In this document: positions 22,733-35,129 of the stretch, one piece after another
How the letters are laid out: each line of letters begins with the position of its first letter
How positions within the stretch are numbered: position 1 is the first letter of the stretch
Origin: Viridothelium virens
Taxonomy: Eukaryota > Ascomycota > Dothideomycetes > Trypetheliales > Trypetheliaceae
Assembly (NCBI GenBank): GCA_010094025.1
Contig: ML991809.1
Span: 239,215 to 303,214, forward strand
Direction of reading: 5' to 3'
DNA length: 64,000 nucleotides
Position numbers and translations under genes: made by a program
The notes under the pieces: generated by a model
Seen by the model: only the letters and a program-made list of their open reading frames with translations
Databases searched by the model: none
Told to the model about the DNA's origin: nothing

Positions 22733-23153
22733 TAGGTCCGAGCTGCGGCTTATGATCACCAAGGACTATATGCGTATAGATCATGGCCGTTGGTAGTAGC
22801 TCACGATATTTGATACGCGTCGTCAAGTTGCCACAACTTAGGATGCGTGCGTTCCTGAGCGAGAGTGAGTCCCAATCAGGTATCTGTAGTTGAGAGAGAC
22901 AAGAGAAGCACGTCAAGTGTGTAGGGCTGCACAGGCACGACGGGCTACAAGGCAGAGGGCAGGGGCAGGCACGGCAGGTACGGATACGGCAAGGGTTCAA
23001 CACATAGAAGGTAACTTAGCCGAGTGCATCGCAAAACATCCCCAGGCCAACTTTGTTTACTCTGCTAAACACACACGGTATTCACCAGCATCAGCTTTGA
23101 AGAACGATCCAAGAGTTGTTACCTCTTGCGCTACTACATCTTACAAAGCCGAG
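22733..23153. promoter_or_regulatory. Divergent promoter region RRN6 / SPC25
   Basis: About 420 bases. A purine- and G-rich stretch at about 22890-22990 (short GGCA/GGGCA-type units) is the only obvious compositional feature. Confidence 0.4.
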
Positions 23154-23992
23154 ATGGCGACTATGACATTCGAACCGTCGCTTTCTTCCAGTGCAATGCG
23201 CCCGCCTCTTGCATCTGCCGAAGCGCCATCAATGGCCGACTCATTACCCAGCGTCGACTTTGGATTTGAGGACTTGCGTGATCGAATGGCTCGCTTCACC
23301 GTGCGTTTTGATGAATTCATCGAGAAGGGCAGGAAGCGTGTATTGGAAGAGCGCAATCAATTCAGAGCGAATCTGGCAGAGCTACACGGTACTTTTTCCT
23401 TTCAAAATGCCAAATGCGTGAATAAGCGACACTGATCACCTTGGCAGATGACCAGCACATGCGAAGACGGGATATCGAAATCGTCACCCTCAAAACGCAG
23501 ACGCACTCGCAGACACTGTCCAAAGAAGCTCAGGAAACGGCAGAAATGGAATTCGCTATCTCGGAGCTCTCTGCCCAACGCGATGATAGAGCCGCCCACC
23601 GTGACTATCTACGCGAACAGATAGGCGAGGCCCAGAAAGCTATAGCTGCACGACGAGAAGCCCAACAGAAACACGCGCGATACCTTGACAGCCAAGCCAG
23701 ATTCAACGTACCGGAACTGGAGTTTTGGCAAGATTATCTATGTCTCAGAATTGAAGGAGCAGGCATTGAAGATCGTCTAAAGTTCGTCTACAGTCATGTC
23801 AGTGAGCGGGATTGGGAGCAAGAAGGATGGTTTGAGTTGGATATGAGTTCGAGGGAATACAGAGTGCTGCAATACAAGCCCAAGGTCGAGCGAGATTTAG
23901 TTGATCAAGTGTTGGAAAAATTGAATGAGAGTAGAGATCTTGGAGCTTTCTTGAAGGGAATGAGATCACTGTTCGTGGAAGGTTTTAAGTGA
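23154..23992 (+). CDS. SPC25: SPC25, kinetochore NDC80 complex subunit
   Basis: Two exons (23154-23388 and 23448-23992; 59-nt intron GTACTT...CAG) encode 259 residues. Spc25 pairs with Spc24 at the centromere-proximal end of the NDC80 complex that couples kinetochores to microtubules. The sequence shows an N-terminal helix (FGFEDLRDRMARFTVRFDEF), about 110 residues of coiled coil (RRRDIEIVTLKTQTHSQTLS; REQIGEAQKAIAARREAQQK), and a C-terminal globular RWD-like domain (DRLKFVYSHVSERDWEQEGW; YKPKVERDLVDQVLEKLN). Length matches fungal Spc25. The start MATMTFEPS is the first ATG giving the conserved N-terminal helix; the frame is open far upstream without family resemblance. Divergent from RRN6. 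Confidence 0.88.
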
Positions 23993-24431
23993 TATCCCAT
24001 AGAAGAGTTTTCATTTCAAGACTACACCGTAATCTCCTAGATGTCCGTCCGGCACGACCCTGTCTTTCTAACGATCTGTGCTCGCCAGAAAATCGATTAA
24101 AACCCTATGTGAGAGGATACTCTGTTAGCCAAGTATCTCGCAGAAACGCCTAGTGTAAGGAAGCAAATTCGAGGTTGATCAGTAAAAGCCTCTAGGGTAC
24201 AGTCGTCAAGGATATTACGTGGGTTGAAGAACAAACCGATTCATCATGATGTTCAGAAATGGAGTTTATAATGCAGTGATAGCACTTACCGGGAAGAGCC
24301 ACACTCTAAAATACTTTAGTTGTGCAACCTTGCTCCTTCGAGGGTTTGATAGCGTTCTTTGCGCTGTTCAGTGGTCAGATGGAAGAAGATTGCCTCTCAT
24401 GCCTCTGTGCGGTGTGGCGGAAATGGTATGC

Positions 24432-24462
<31 letters not shown>

Positions 24463-24539
24463 CGAAGAGTGCGAACCCACGCGAACTTTACCATCGCGTC
24501 GCATTCGCTACCTACTTCTCACCACGGAAGAACAACAAC
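23993..24539. other. Spacer SPC25-MZT1
   Basis: About 550 bases holding the SPC25 3' region and MZT1 promoter/leader. It contains the hexamer repeat listed separately at 24432-24460. Confidence 0.5.
24432..24460 (+). repeat. Short tandem hexamer (CTCGGG), about 4.8 copies
   Basis: Perfect tandem units of CTCGGG from 24432 to 24455 plus a partial fifth unit. It lies about 80 bases upstream of the MZT1 start codon, so it is probably in the 5' leader or core promoter. Confidence 0.9.
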
Positions 24540-24893
24540 ATGCCTGGAGCAGATGACACCAAACGTCAAGCCGCTCGAGAGACGATTGATATCCTGCATG
24601 AAATATCGACTCTGCTGGTATGTCGCCTGCAAATTGCTTCACATATCATCCAATACTTATTCAAGTCGCTTCGAACTAGAACACTCATCTTGACCGTCAC
24701 TCCCTCTCCCTTTGCGTCTCACTCATAGAAAATGGAGTAAATCCAGAAGCTCTAGCTGTAAGTGGACCCTGCTGTAAACGAACAGGGGTACGAGTCTGAG
24801 GTATTACGACTAATCCAGATGTAGGATGTCATTCGTGACCTTCGACGCCAGAATGATAAGGGACAAGTAGCCAGCGTCGGTGGTGAAGCATGA
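24540..24893 (+). CDS. MZT1: MZT1/MOZART1, gamma-tubulin complex recruitment factor
   Basis: Three small exons (24540-24617, 24680-24757, 24825-24893; introns 62 and 67 nt), all joined in phase 0, encode a 74-residue protein. The joined sequence contains [39 protein letters not shown] and [17 protein letters not shown], the three-helix core of Mozart1. Human MZT1 has the matching VRETMDVLLEIS...GINPEALSSVI pattern. MZT1 binds the N-terminus of GCP proteins and is needed to recruit gamma-tubulin ring complexes to spindle pole bodies. The second intron has a CTAAT branch site. No single exon exceeds 26 codons, so this gene is invisible to ORF-length gene calling. The C-terminal end GGEA is variable in the family. 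Confidence 0.9.
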
Positions 24894-25271
24894 TAGCATT
24901 CTAGCAGTGTGCTTATTGCCGAATTTAAGGGACTCACTCAATGATAAGGTCTGGGACTTCAGGTGCCGGCGTTGGCGTCCTCAAGAATCATGATACCCCG
25001 GTGTTATCTACTTTGGTTTCAGTATCATTGATTGGGCGAGTAGAGCTCTGGACATCCACACAGGTGCAGTCTTCGATGTTTCATGCCAATGGATCCAAGA
25101 TTGCCTCCAAAAGTTTGGAAGGCTCGTGAAATATTCACCAAGCCATTATTCGGCTTCACCGTGGGTTGGCATCGTTTGTGAGACATTGCATCTTGACAAG
25201 CTATGTGCTCTATGATTGATGAAATCAGGATGCCCTGATAATTTCGATGACCTTCTACTCGTCTATTGTCT
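24894..25271. other. Spacer between convergent MZT1 and GNAT gene
   Basis: About 380 bases. An open frame at 24941-25129 on the plus strand has no family resemblance; otherwise nothing is seen. Confidence 0.5.
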
Positions 25272-25970
25272 CTAGACAGATCTAGTCAACTCCATGGTCA
25301 GGGCTGGTCTTTCCTTCCCGATTTCCGGCCTAAACATATCCTCCTTTACGATTTCGAATCCGCTATGGAGGTAAAAAGTTCGTGCGGGATCGTTTTCTTT
25401 ATCGACTATGATTGTGCACTTCAGTGTGTCAGCACCGCCTTCTCTCGACTTCTCTGCTGCACGTCCCAAAGCTGCATTCATCAATGCTCTGCCCAACCCC
25501 AGGCCACGCGCTTTGGGCATAACAAACATGCCATTTATCAGCCAGCGAGGTAGTTCCTTTGGTTCTTGTCCTTTGTCACGGTGGTGCTCAGAATCTTGAT
25601 GGATCACACTCCATGGCGAAGTATGCAGGGAGAACTCAGCCGGCCCATGGTTGGGCCCAAGCAAAACTATCCATCCTAGCCACTCCGTGTCTAAAAATGT
25701 CTTGCTAGAATCGATAGATGTATCCTGGATCTTGTACTGATCACATCGACACGCTACGAATGTGGTAGCTTTAGGGTTGGCAATCCGACCGGTCCAATAT
25801 TCAGGTGTCCTTTGAACCTCCGTCTCATAAGTAGCACCAAATGACTCTGGCGCAAGCTGTAGAGACTGGAGCCGGAAATTCCGCGCCCGAGTGACGAGTG
25901 CCTCGAAATCTGTTTGCCCTGTAGTATGGTTTGGCAGTGTGCTGATGATGTAGGATTTGCTGTCGGCCAT
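25272..25970 (-). CDS. GNAT-family N-acetyltransferase
   Basis: This intronless gene encodes 232 residues. The acetyl-CoA binding motif A of GNAT enzymes is clear at about residues 147-166 (GMFVMPKARGLGLGRALMNA, containing the R-G-L-G-L-G pyrophosphate loop). It is followed by IIVDKENDPARTFYLHSGFE, the usual motif B with the Asn and Tyr that close the active site. The N-terminal half (TLPNHTTGQTDFEALVTRAR) resembles the small-molecule or peptide GNAT group found widely in fungi. The substrate cannot be inferred. There is no targeting signal. Its start lies divergent from the CorA-like transporter, about 520 bases away. Confidence 0.85.
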   Translation of the reverse strand: MADSKSYIISTLPNHTTGQTDFEALVTRARNFRLQSLQLAPESFGATYETEVQRTPEYWTGRIANPKATTFVACRCDQYKIQDTSIDSSKTFLDTEWLGWIVLLGPNHGPAEFSLHTSPWSVIHQDSEHHRDKGQEPKELPRWLINGMFVMPKARGLGLGRALMNAALGRAAEKSREGGADTLKCTIIVDKENDPARTFYLHSGFEIVKEDMFRPEIGKERPALTMELTRSV

Positions 25971-26490
25971 TAGGCTGGAGATTGAAATGATCGCCGAAGA
26001 CAGATATCACCCTCAAATAGAACCCAGCATTTGATCGCATGACTACTCTGAAATCATCGTCTCTACGTGAATCATTATGTTATGCTATGAGTCACACACT
26101 CAATGAAAGCGGAGGCTATGCAGGAAGCATATGGAGCTAAGGATGGCGCGTGGTGGATCTAGGGTAAGTAAGAGAAGACCGAGAGCTCGGAGATGTCGTT
26201 CTTCAAGCAACTTTCCATGACCACCCACATGAAACAGCAAAGAGATGCAGGAATGGCGCGAGGTGTATGTTCAAGGTGTACGCATTTGCTTCGTGATCCT
26301 AAGTCAGGATCGCCAAGCGCGCATGTTCGAAGGTACGAAGTACAGAACCAGATCTTGGTCACAAGGCTGAGACAGCCTGATCATTCCGAACATGCTGCCA
26401 CTCCCCGTAGCTTGACGTGCTGTCCCAACCCACAAACCTGTCCACACTGAAATCCTACTTCTTAAGGAGGAAAGATGGCATATCATTGTG
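25971..26490. promoter_or_regulatory. Divergent promoter region, GNAT / CorA-like gene
   Basis: About 520 bases between outward-facing genes. A short plus-strand open frame at 26193-26450 has no family resemblance. No specific element recognised. Confidence 0.4.
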
Positions 26491-28380
26491 ATGCGAGGAC
26501 TTGTTGAGAGACGGCCTTCAATGTCTACTTCGGAGCTTGTGGAAGTGCCCACAGCCGACGAAGCTTTACCAGAATACTATCGAGATATCGGCTGCCCCCA
26601 ACTGTCACACGCGTTGAAAGACTTGGATGACAAATCAAATCTGAGGGAAATTGAGCATGCCGTAACCAGTCCTTACAGTCGGAACTTCTTTGTGGACTTT
26701 GGAGATGACGATGCTTGGTGCGCTTTCGACCTTGATGTAGATACAATCTCTTCGATACTCGAAAAACCAAGGCCATCATCGCTATATACCAGGTGGATCA
26801 ACATTTGGTATCCTTTCGAACACCAGACAACACTTGAGGCCATTGGAAGACGTTATGACTTATCTCCTCGATTACTGGGAACGATGTGCTCTGATCCCCG
26901 GAACCCCAAAGGTACCACGACAGCGAACGGGTCAAAGGGAAGCTCTTCATTCTTCGCTGCGGCTCATCAGCCGATCAAGTACTTGAGACATCTACAGGCA
27001 CAAGCTATTGAGCTGGAAGAGGGTTGGAAGGGCTGGAGCGTGCCAGACGTGGAAGAGCCGGCAATGCTTCCCGACATGAATCACTATCAAATAGCTGATG
27101 AAGTCTGGCACTACACATCAGTTGATTGGGGTAGGAAGTATGTGTGTCTTGGCTATAATTCGGTTTACAATGTCCGGTTGAAACCTTCGGAAGACGTCGA
27201 CGAGCAACTGAGATATCAAGATTTGCCCGAAGGAAAACGAATCTGGAACTGGTTACTCCTTTGCGATGATAGGACAGTGATCTCGATTACTGAGGACCCC
27301 TTTCCATTTAACGGTCGTCACTTTACTGGGGAAGAACGGAGCGCTATCCTCTTTCTTCGCCGCAATTTGTTGAACATTTTCCTTCAGATTTCGAAAGCGA
27401 GCGATACTACCAAAAAGAGCCCTTTAGCAACACTTCCGATTAGAAAATCCGTTGGAAATAGCCATGAGGAAACTCTACATAGACCTTCTGACGCCCCTGG
27501 ATTGCTTTTCTACTTTCTCTTCGATGACTGGTATTCGCACTACAGTCTTGTCATAAGACGCGAGCATCGTTATCAAGCCGAGTTGAATAAAATGGTAGGT
27601 AATTATCAAATTACTCGAGATGGCCAGACTAAGCATCCCACTAGCGTCATGATATGCTTCTTAAGGCCGAGCTGAAGCATATTGATCGCCTGCATCACAT
27701 CGGACGACAGCTTGCAGTGCTGAAACGGCTATATCAAAGCTACGAGTCAATTGTCGACCACGTACTTGAGAAGCAAACGGCTACGATGGCTTCGCTTGCG
27801 AATTCGCACATCGTCATGACAACCGAGGAGTCCGGGCAAGTAGCAGCATCCCAACCTCAGGTGGCGGAGGAGGATAGCCTGCTAGGTGTCTCTATAAGCT
27901 CAGCCGCAAGGGTACGATTCGTGCGGCTAAAGCATCGGATTCGACTGTACGCCTTGAGTGAGATTCAAGACTGCCTTGACCAAAAGGAAGCCCTCGTATT
28001 CATGGTGAGTCAAGTGCCGCTGGAGGATCGAGCATATGCTAAGACTTGCCTTCTAGAACTTCAACCTTATCGCCATCAAAGAATCATACGCGGTCGAACG
28101 CTTGACAAGAATTACGCTTCTTCTCGGAAAGGTCACGATCCTCTTCATGCCGGTGTCCTTAATGAGCGCGTATTTTGGTGCCCAGCTAAGTGATGTAAAT
28201 TACACTGTATTGAACTACTGGATTTCGTTCGGCGTCATTTTCTTTCTGTCGGTATTGGCACTCATCATCTTTGGGGCAGTGAGCGGTACTATGGATGGCA
28301 AAATGATCACTCGACCGGTCAGTCGTGTTCTTATCGATATGACAAAGAGAGCCTGGCAAGCGAAGAAGAAGAATAATTAA
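26491..28380 (+). CDS. CorA-like divalent cation transporter family protein
   Basis: Three exons (26491-27594, 27645-28004, 28057-28380; introns 50 and 52 nt with CTAAG-type branch sites) encode 595 residues. The long N-terminal domain is cytoplasmic and resembles the fungal CorA-like group (WYSHYSLVIRREHRYQAELN). A helical stretch (LKAELKHIDRLHHIGRQLAV; RVRFVRLKHRIRLYALSEIQ) leads into two membrane segments near the C-terminus, about 507-528 (LLGKVTILFMPVSLMSAYFG) and 542-563 (YWISFGVIFFLSVLALIIFG). This layout is the CorA/ZntB fold, a pentameric Mg or Zn channel. The canonical GMN selectivity motif is absent; MSAYFGAQ occupies its place, as in other fungal relatives, so transport activity is uncertain. 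Start 26491 is the first ATG; 26521 is equally possible. Confidence 0.85.
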
Positions 28381-29847
<1,467 letters not shown>

Positions 29848-30623
29848 GCGTATGATACAAACCAGCATCCCTACACATCAATCCTGGCCTGTTTTGTCAA
29901 TTGAAAAGATACTACACTTCAGGCGTCTATTGTCCTTCACTACACCGAATCTCTTGGGTTCGGCAACATTCCTCATACACTCCGCCCAACTCTCCATCTC
30001 TCATCACTTGTTCTACTTGAAAATTTGCTGGCAAATCGGGTTTTCTGCGCAAGGTGGAGCAGATGCTGGGTCTTGGGGTTTTGCTACAATCAGTCATGTT
30101 GTATGTTGGACTCGAAGCATGTTATTGTGATTCTATTCGGTAGTTTTGATGCGTGCCCCCCTCCTTCGTGACCTCCCATGTCGATTATCGCCTTTTCTGT
30201 GATAGACGTAACCTTTAGTGAGCTTGGTAGAGATGAGAAACGGATGATCAGATTCTATATCAGTGTCGCATGGACTGATGCCATTCCCGAGCTAATAACG
30301 TTTTCACGCAGAGGTACACGTTATCCTGAGTTGATGACTCAATTTATGTATTTGGATCGCAAAAGTATGGGTAACTGACCGTTTAAGAATTGATCTTTGT
30401 AATAGAGATGAGACTGAAAGTTGCCCTCCGCAGTAGGGAGGGCAGCTTAAGAATTACCATATTGGGATGGAATCAGGATGTTGGAAGCGACCGGAATTAC
30501 CTTCTTCCGATCACTCCCACCACATTGGTATTCTCTGCATCTTGTGGCAACGTTCGACTTCAAACATTTACCGCAAAGCCCCACCAACAGAAATCTCGCC
30601 ATAACTGTTGGAAGACTGTCAAG
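29848..30623. other. Spacer ARF1-RPL1 with a small hairpin
   Basis: About 775 bases: ARF1 3' region and ribosomal protein promoter. A perfect 8-bp inverted repeat (TGCCCTCC at 30422-30429 against GGAGGGCA at 30437-30444, 7-base loop) is the only structure seen. No RNA gene could be assigned to it. Confidence 0.5.
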
Positions 30624-31515
30624 ATGTCAAAGATCACAGGTACCCTGAGCCCTCTCCCTCCTCATCGTCTCACCAACTATTCGCAGCCAATGCTAATAAA
30701 TCACCAAAAAAGTCGCCGGCGTCCGTAGCAATGTTCAGCAACTGCTTGATTATTCAAACAATGAGAAAAAGCGCAACTTCCTCGAGACTGTTGAACTTCA
30801 AATTGGCTTGAAGAACTATGATCCACAGCGTAAGAGCCATCGCAGCCTCGAACATCCAAACAACGGTCTCACGCCAATACAGGTGACAAGCGTTTCTCTG
30901 GGACAGTCAAGCTCCCACGCGTGCCTCGCCCTGGCATGAGCATCTGCATCCTTGGTGACCAGCACGATATCGATAGGGCCAAGCATGGTGGTGTGGATGC
31001 GTTAGTTCAGACCCAACCACTCCTTTCATTTGAGACATCCGAAACCCTGACATAATCAAGCATGAGCTCCGACGATCTCAAGAAGCTGAACAAGAACAAG
31101 AAGCTGATCAAGAAGCTTGCTCGCAAATACGATGCCTTCATTGCCTCCGATTCCCTTATTAAGCAGATCCCGCGTCTCTTGGGTCCGGGTTTGTCCAAGG
31201 CTGGCAAATTCCCAACCCCGGTCTCCCACTCTGATTCGCTCAGCGACAAGATTACGGAAGTCAAGAGCACTATCAAGGTGTGTGTTGTCGGCATAAGACT
31301 TCGAAGAACATCTGGCTGACAGCGTATAGTTTCAATTGAAAAAGGTCTTGTGCATGGGAGTCGCTGTGGGTAATGTCGACATGACCGAAGATGAGTTGAT
31401 TGGAAATATCATGTTGGCTATCAACTACCTAGTCTCGCTTTTGAAGAAGGGGTGGCAGAACGTCGGAAGTTTGACAATCAAGGCTTCTATGTCACCACCA
31501 AAGCGCCTTTACTAG
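30624..31515 (+). CDS. RPL1: Large-subunit ribosomal protein uL1 (L10a / yeast L1)
   Basis: Five exons (30624-30639, 30713-30829, 30883-31000, 31061-31277, 31330-31515; introns 73, 53, 60 and 52 nt) encode 217 residues, the same length as yeast L1. uL1 forms the mobile stalk at the ribosomal E site. After the 16-nt first exon (MSKIT), characteristic blocks are [93 protein letters not shown] and [16 protein letters not shown]. Every junction lies inside conserved sequence, so the model is constrained. High intron density at the 5' end is common for fungal ribosomal protein genes. Confidence 0.97.
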
Positions 31516-32825
31516 ATCATCAGGTACTGCTGGGTACAACGCGCAGATTCGAGAAGCTCCGATGGGGAGGCAACTAAATGTATTGCCTACGTCAAGTGCT
31601 CATTTCTAGATTAGCAACTATCTACCTTGTACCTGGCCAGCTTACTAAAGAGTCGCCCAAACTTTTTTCTCCTATTAAACCATGCATTGTGATCATCCAA
31701 ATTGCACTCGACCACGCAGAGTTTGACGCCAATAGGTTTTCCATCTAAATTGCCCAGCCAACCGATTGACACAAGTATGAGATAGAGAGCAGCCTAAACG
31801 GGTGGCGAGAAGGGGCTAGATTCATGTAGCGCTCTCCCTTAAGCTTCACACCAACTCCGACGAGCGAGGATATGTGCAGCTGAGAGACAGAGAGAAAACG
31901 CTAGAGTCCATCAACGAGGCCGGGAACGGAGAGAGATCGATGGAAAGACAGATAACCCTCAGCGCCGCCGTAGCGGAGCCTCGATTGAGAGTTAGAAAAC
32001 TCCCCTACTGTTAAGGAGAGAAAGAAGAGAGAAGAGCGAGGCACGGTGAGGTTGAGCCGCCTTTGAGGGAAATCTAAGCGAGGTGGCGCTAGGCCCGATT
32101 GCTCGCGTAGCACGGCACTTGATCCGATCAAGGCAAATCGCCTCAACTCCGTGCGGAGTAAAACTCTCTGCACCTTCGACTACTCCAGATTGCACCCGGT
32201 GGCGCCGACGGCTCACCTCCGGAGGCAATGCGGATATTCCGACCACAGAAGTATGTGGCGGAGTGGGTTTATGTCTCTCAAAAAGAAAGCAAAGACACGA
32301 GACAGTAGTAGCCAACCCTGTTACTTTTCAACTCTATCAAACCGGACTCCCTTGCCATTACCAAAGGCAGCGAATGTAACAAGGATCAGTATTCAGATGA
32401 TTGGAAGATGGCTGGGGAGTCGCTTTCCTCTTCAAGCAACACTTGGTCAGGCTTCCCATAGGGTTTCAACTAGGAAACCGTCCGGAGGAACGATGCCAGG
32501 TCGCCATTGGGAGAAGCTTCTTCGTCAATCGACTGTCAAAGGGCTATTCAGTCGCCATCAGGCTGTCGAATCGCCGTCGCAGGGCTATTGCAGGGGCTTC
32601 ATCATGCAGTTCGAATGATTACGGCCCGTCTTTGCAGTTGACGCCAGATTTCTTTGCTTCCCTGTATATCGTCTTAATATCATGGCTTCTATTCTCCACC
32701 TTCTCATTCACTGTCTTTGGTTTTATGGTCATTGAGATTTCACAGAAAAGTGTTTTGCAAAACATATAATATTCCCTATTCTCTTCAAAATATCAAAGTA
32801 TCAACTTACTTCCTTTCGGCACAGG
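31516..32825. other. Intergenic, no gene recognised
   Basis: About 1.3 kb between uL1 and the MFS gene. Several overlapping open frames at 31900-32770 on both strands lack any family resemblance and look like chance. The last 200 bases are A/T-rich and probably hold the MFS promoter. Confidence 0.5.
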
Positions 32826-34662
32826 ATGTCGGAAGAGCTGATTGCTCAAAAGGACTATTCTGTGTAAGACAAGATCTATTTACTTAAGCTCAAGATATCA
32901 ATACTAGATAATGTTAATACCTGGACATCTCTCAAATCAGCTACCTAACATTACTTCAACAGGTGTAATGAAATACTCTCCCCAGTCTCCGACAATGAGA
33001 GTACTCTTTGGCAACAGCCTGGAAGAAATCTGAGCGTAGAGTCAGAGTCAGAGAAGGCCCTTATCGAGCGACTTGGTAGACAAAGACCGGAGAAGTTTCC
33101 AACCCTCTGGAAAGAGATCGGATTCTGCTTCTCAGTTGTCATGTCTCAGCTTCTGATAGTGAGTCCGAAGACCAATATCATCGACAGCGATAGCTAAAAT
33201 ACAGCTATTCAGGAATACTTCAGCAGTGGCTTTCTGGTCCTCATTCGCACTGTAGCCATAGATCTGGATCTTTCGTCTACTCCAGACACTTGGCCGGCTT
33301 CAGCTTTTGCTCTCACAGTCGCCTGCTTCCTACTGCCTTTCGGACGCGTGGCAGACATGTACGGTGGCTTTCCTGTGTACGTTGCTGGCACTATCTGGTT
33401 GGGAGTGTGGTCAGCCATTGCAGCGGTATCCAAGAACGCGCTGATGCTGGATATCTGTCGAGCTTTGCAGGGTCTCGGCCCAGCCGCGTTTCTCCCGGCA
33501 AGTCTCACGCTACTAGGCAGCATTTATCGACCAGGCCCTCGTAAGAATATCGTATTCAGCATATATGGAGCTATGGCTCCTATCGGCTACTGGATTGGAT
33601 TTCTCTTTGCTGGTATCTCCGGCACTTTCATTACATGGCGGTGGTATTTCTACTTTGGCACGTTTCTTTCTCTCTTATCAGCATTCATCGCTTACCTCAC
33701 CATTCCATCTGATATCCAAGAGCGAAGAAGAATGGGGATTAAGATGGATTGGTGGGGATCTATCACAATCATTGTTGGTCTTATCCTGTTTGTCTTTGCA
33801 ATCACGGAAGTATCGAATGCACCAAATTTGTGGGCGACCAAATACATTATTGTCAGTCTTGTTCTTGGCGTCGTGTTTCTCATCGCTGCCATCTATGTGG
33901 AGGGCTGGGTAGCAGAGACGCCACTGTTACCTGCCGACATTTTTCATAGCAAGAGCATGAAGCCCCTCAATGTTGCACTACTATTTGCTTACGGCTCCAC
34001 GGGCGTCTACCTTCTTTACGTAACTTACTAGTAAGCCAATCCTTCTTTTCTTGCTTGCCACAGTTCAGCGTTAACCGTCAACCAGCATGGAAATCGTGAT
34101 GGGTGCCACCCCAATGCAAGTCGCCGCGTGGTACACTCCGCTCGTGCTCGGCGGTGTTCTCATCTCAACGGTTGGCGGGTTTGTCCTCCATATCATCCCG
34201 AATACGATTCTAATCATCTTTGCCTCTATCTGCGGAGTCATCGCCCCCTTGCTTTTCGTGCTCGCCCCGCCGGGCGCCAACTACTGGGCCTGGGTTCTCC
34301 CTTCACTGATCTGCGGCACCCTCGCAATCGACATCATCTTCAACACCGCCAACATCTTCATCACAACTTCCCTACCAACGCGTCGGCAGGGGATTGCTGG
34401 TGCACTTGTGAACGTCCTTGTGCAGCTCGGCATGGCGGTTTGCCTGGGATGGGCCGACGTCGTCGCGGCAGCGACGGCGGAGCAGGGACTCACGAAAAGC
34501 ATCAAGGCTGCATTGTTGTTTGAGGTTTCGTGCTCCGCTATGGCCTGCGTGCTGCTGGTTGGGTTTGTGAGGATCGATCGGGCTAAGAGCGATTTGACGG
34601 CTGATGAAAAAGAGGCGAGGGCGAGAATGGAGCTTGAGAGTCGCAGACGGGGAAGCGGATAA
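32826..34662 (+). CDS. MFS transporter, ATR1-like DHA2 group
   Basis: Four exons (32826-32863, 32963-33158, 33213-34030, 34086-34662; introns 99, 54 and 55 nt) encode 542 residues with about 12-14 hydrophobic segments. Signature blocks are SQLLIEYFSSGFLVLIRTVA, FGRVADMYGGFPVYVAG (MFS motif A region), DICRALQGLGPAAFLPASLT, GSIYRPGPRKNIVFSIYGA and IFNTANIFITTSLPTRRQGI. These match the fungal ATR1-like drug:H+ antiporters; yeast ATR1 exports aminotriazole and borate. The substrate here is unknown. The short first exon encodes MSEELIAQKDYSV and depends on the longest intron of the gene, so the N-terminus is the weakest part. There is no obvious co-regulated neighbour. Confidence 0.88.
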
Positions 34663-35129
34663 TGACTGATGGCTCAAATCCTCCTTTGATCTGAGTCTGA
34701 ATGTACGATGCTCACTGATGGGTCTTATGATAATGGGCGGCTAGCTTTGTCTTGGTAATGACTCGATGACATCTGCTTTGCTGCTCTTGATTTCTGGTAG
34801 ATCTCTGGACGGTATCTTGTTATGTTTCGATGTCTGTATAGCTAGCGTTTTAGATTACAATGTTACTGAGATGTATCTTGGTCCCACTTTTTCCTAGAAG
34901 AAGGCAATCCGACATCTGCGACATTATCAACATGCTGGAAGCTCCCCTCGGGCCCCCGGGTGATCCGAACCCAGAATCTGAGACCAAATGTAAGACACGG
35001 CTCGTCAGATGAAGCAGACCAAAGTCTTCGGCCCAAATCGGGCAATCCTCTGCTTTATTCCCCAGAACGGCAATCTTGAGGCACTGCCCCCCTTCTACAC
35101 GAACCCCTATCCAATTGCCCCTGCCCCCC
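34663..35129. other. Spacer between convergent MFS and VPS37 genes
   Basis: About 470 bases with no recognisable gene. A minus-strand GGTTCGGATC-like stretch near 34960-34975 resembles a tRNA T-loop only superficially. Confidence 0.5.

Noticed and set aside
34921-35020. tRNA-like stretch with a GGTTCGGATC motif on the minus strand
   Set aside because: Acceptor and anticodon stems do not pair and the T-stem has mismatches.
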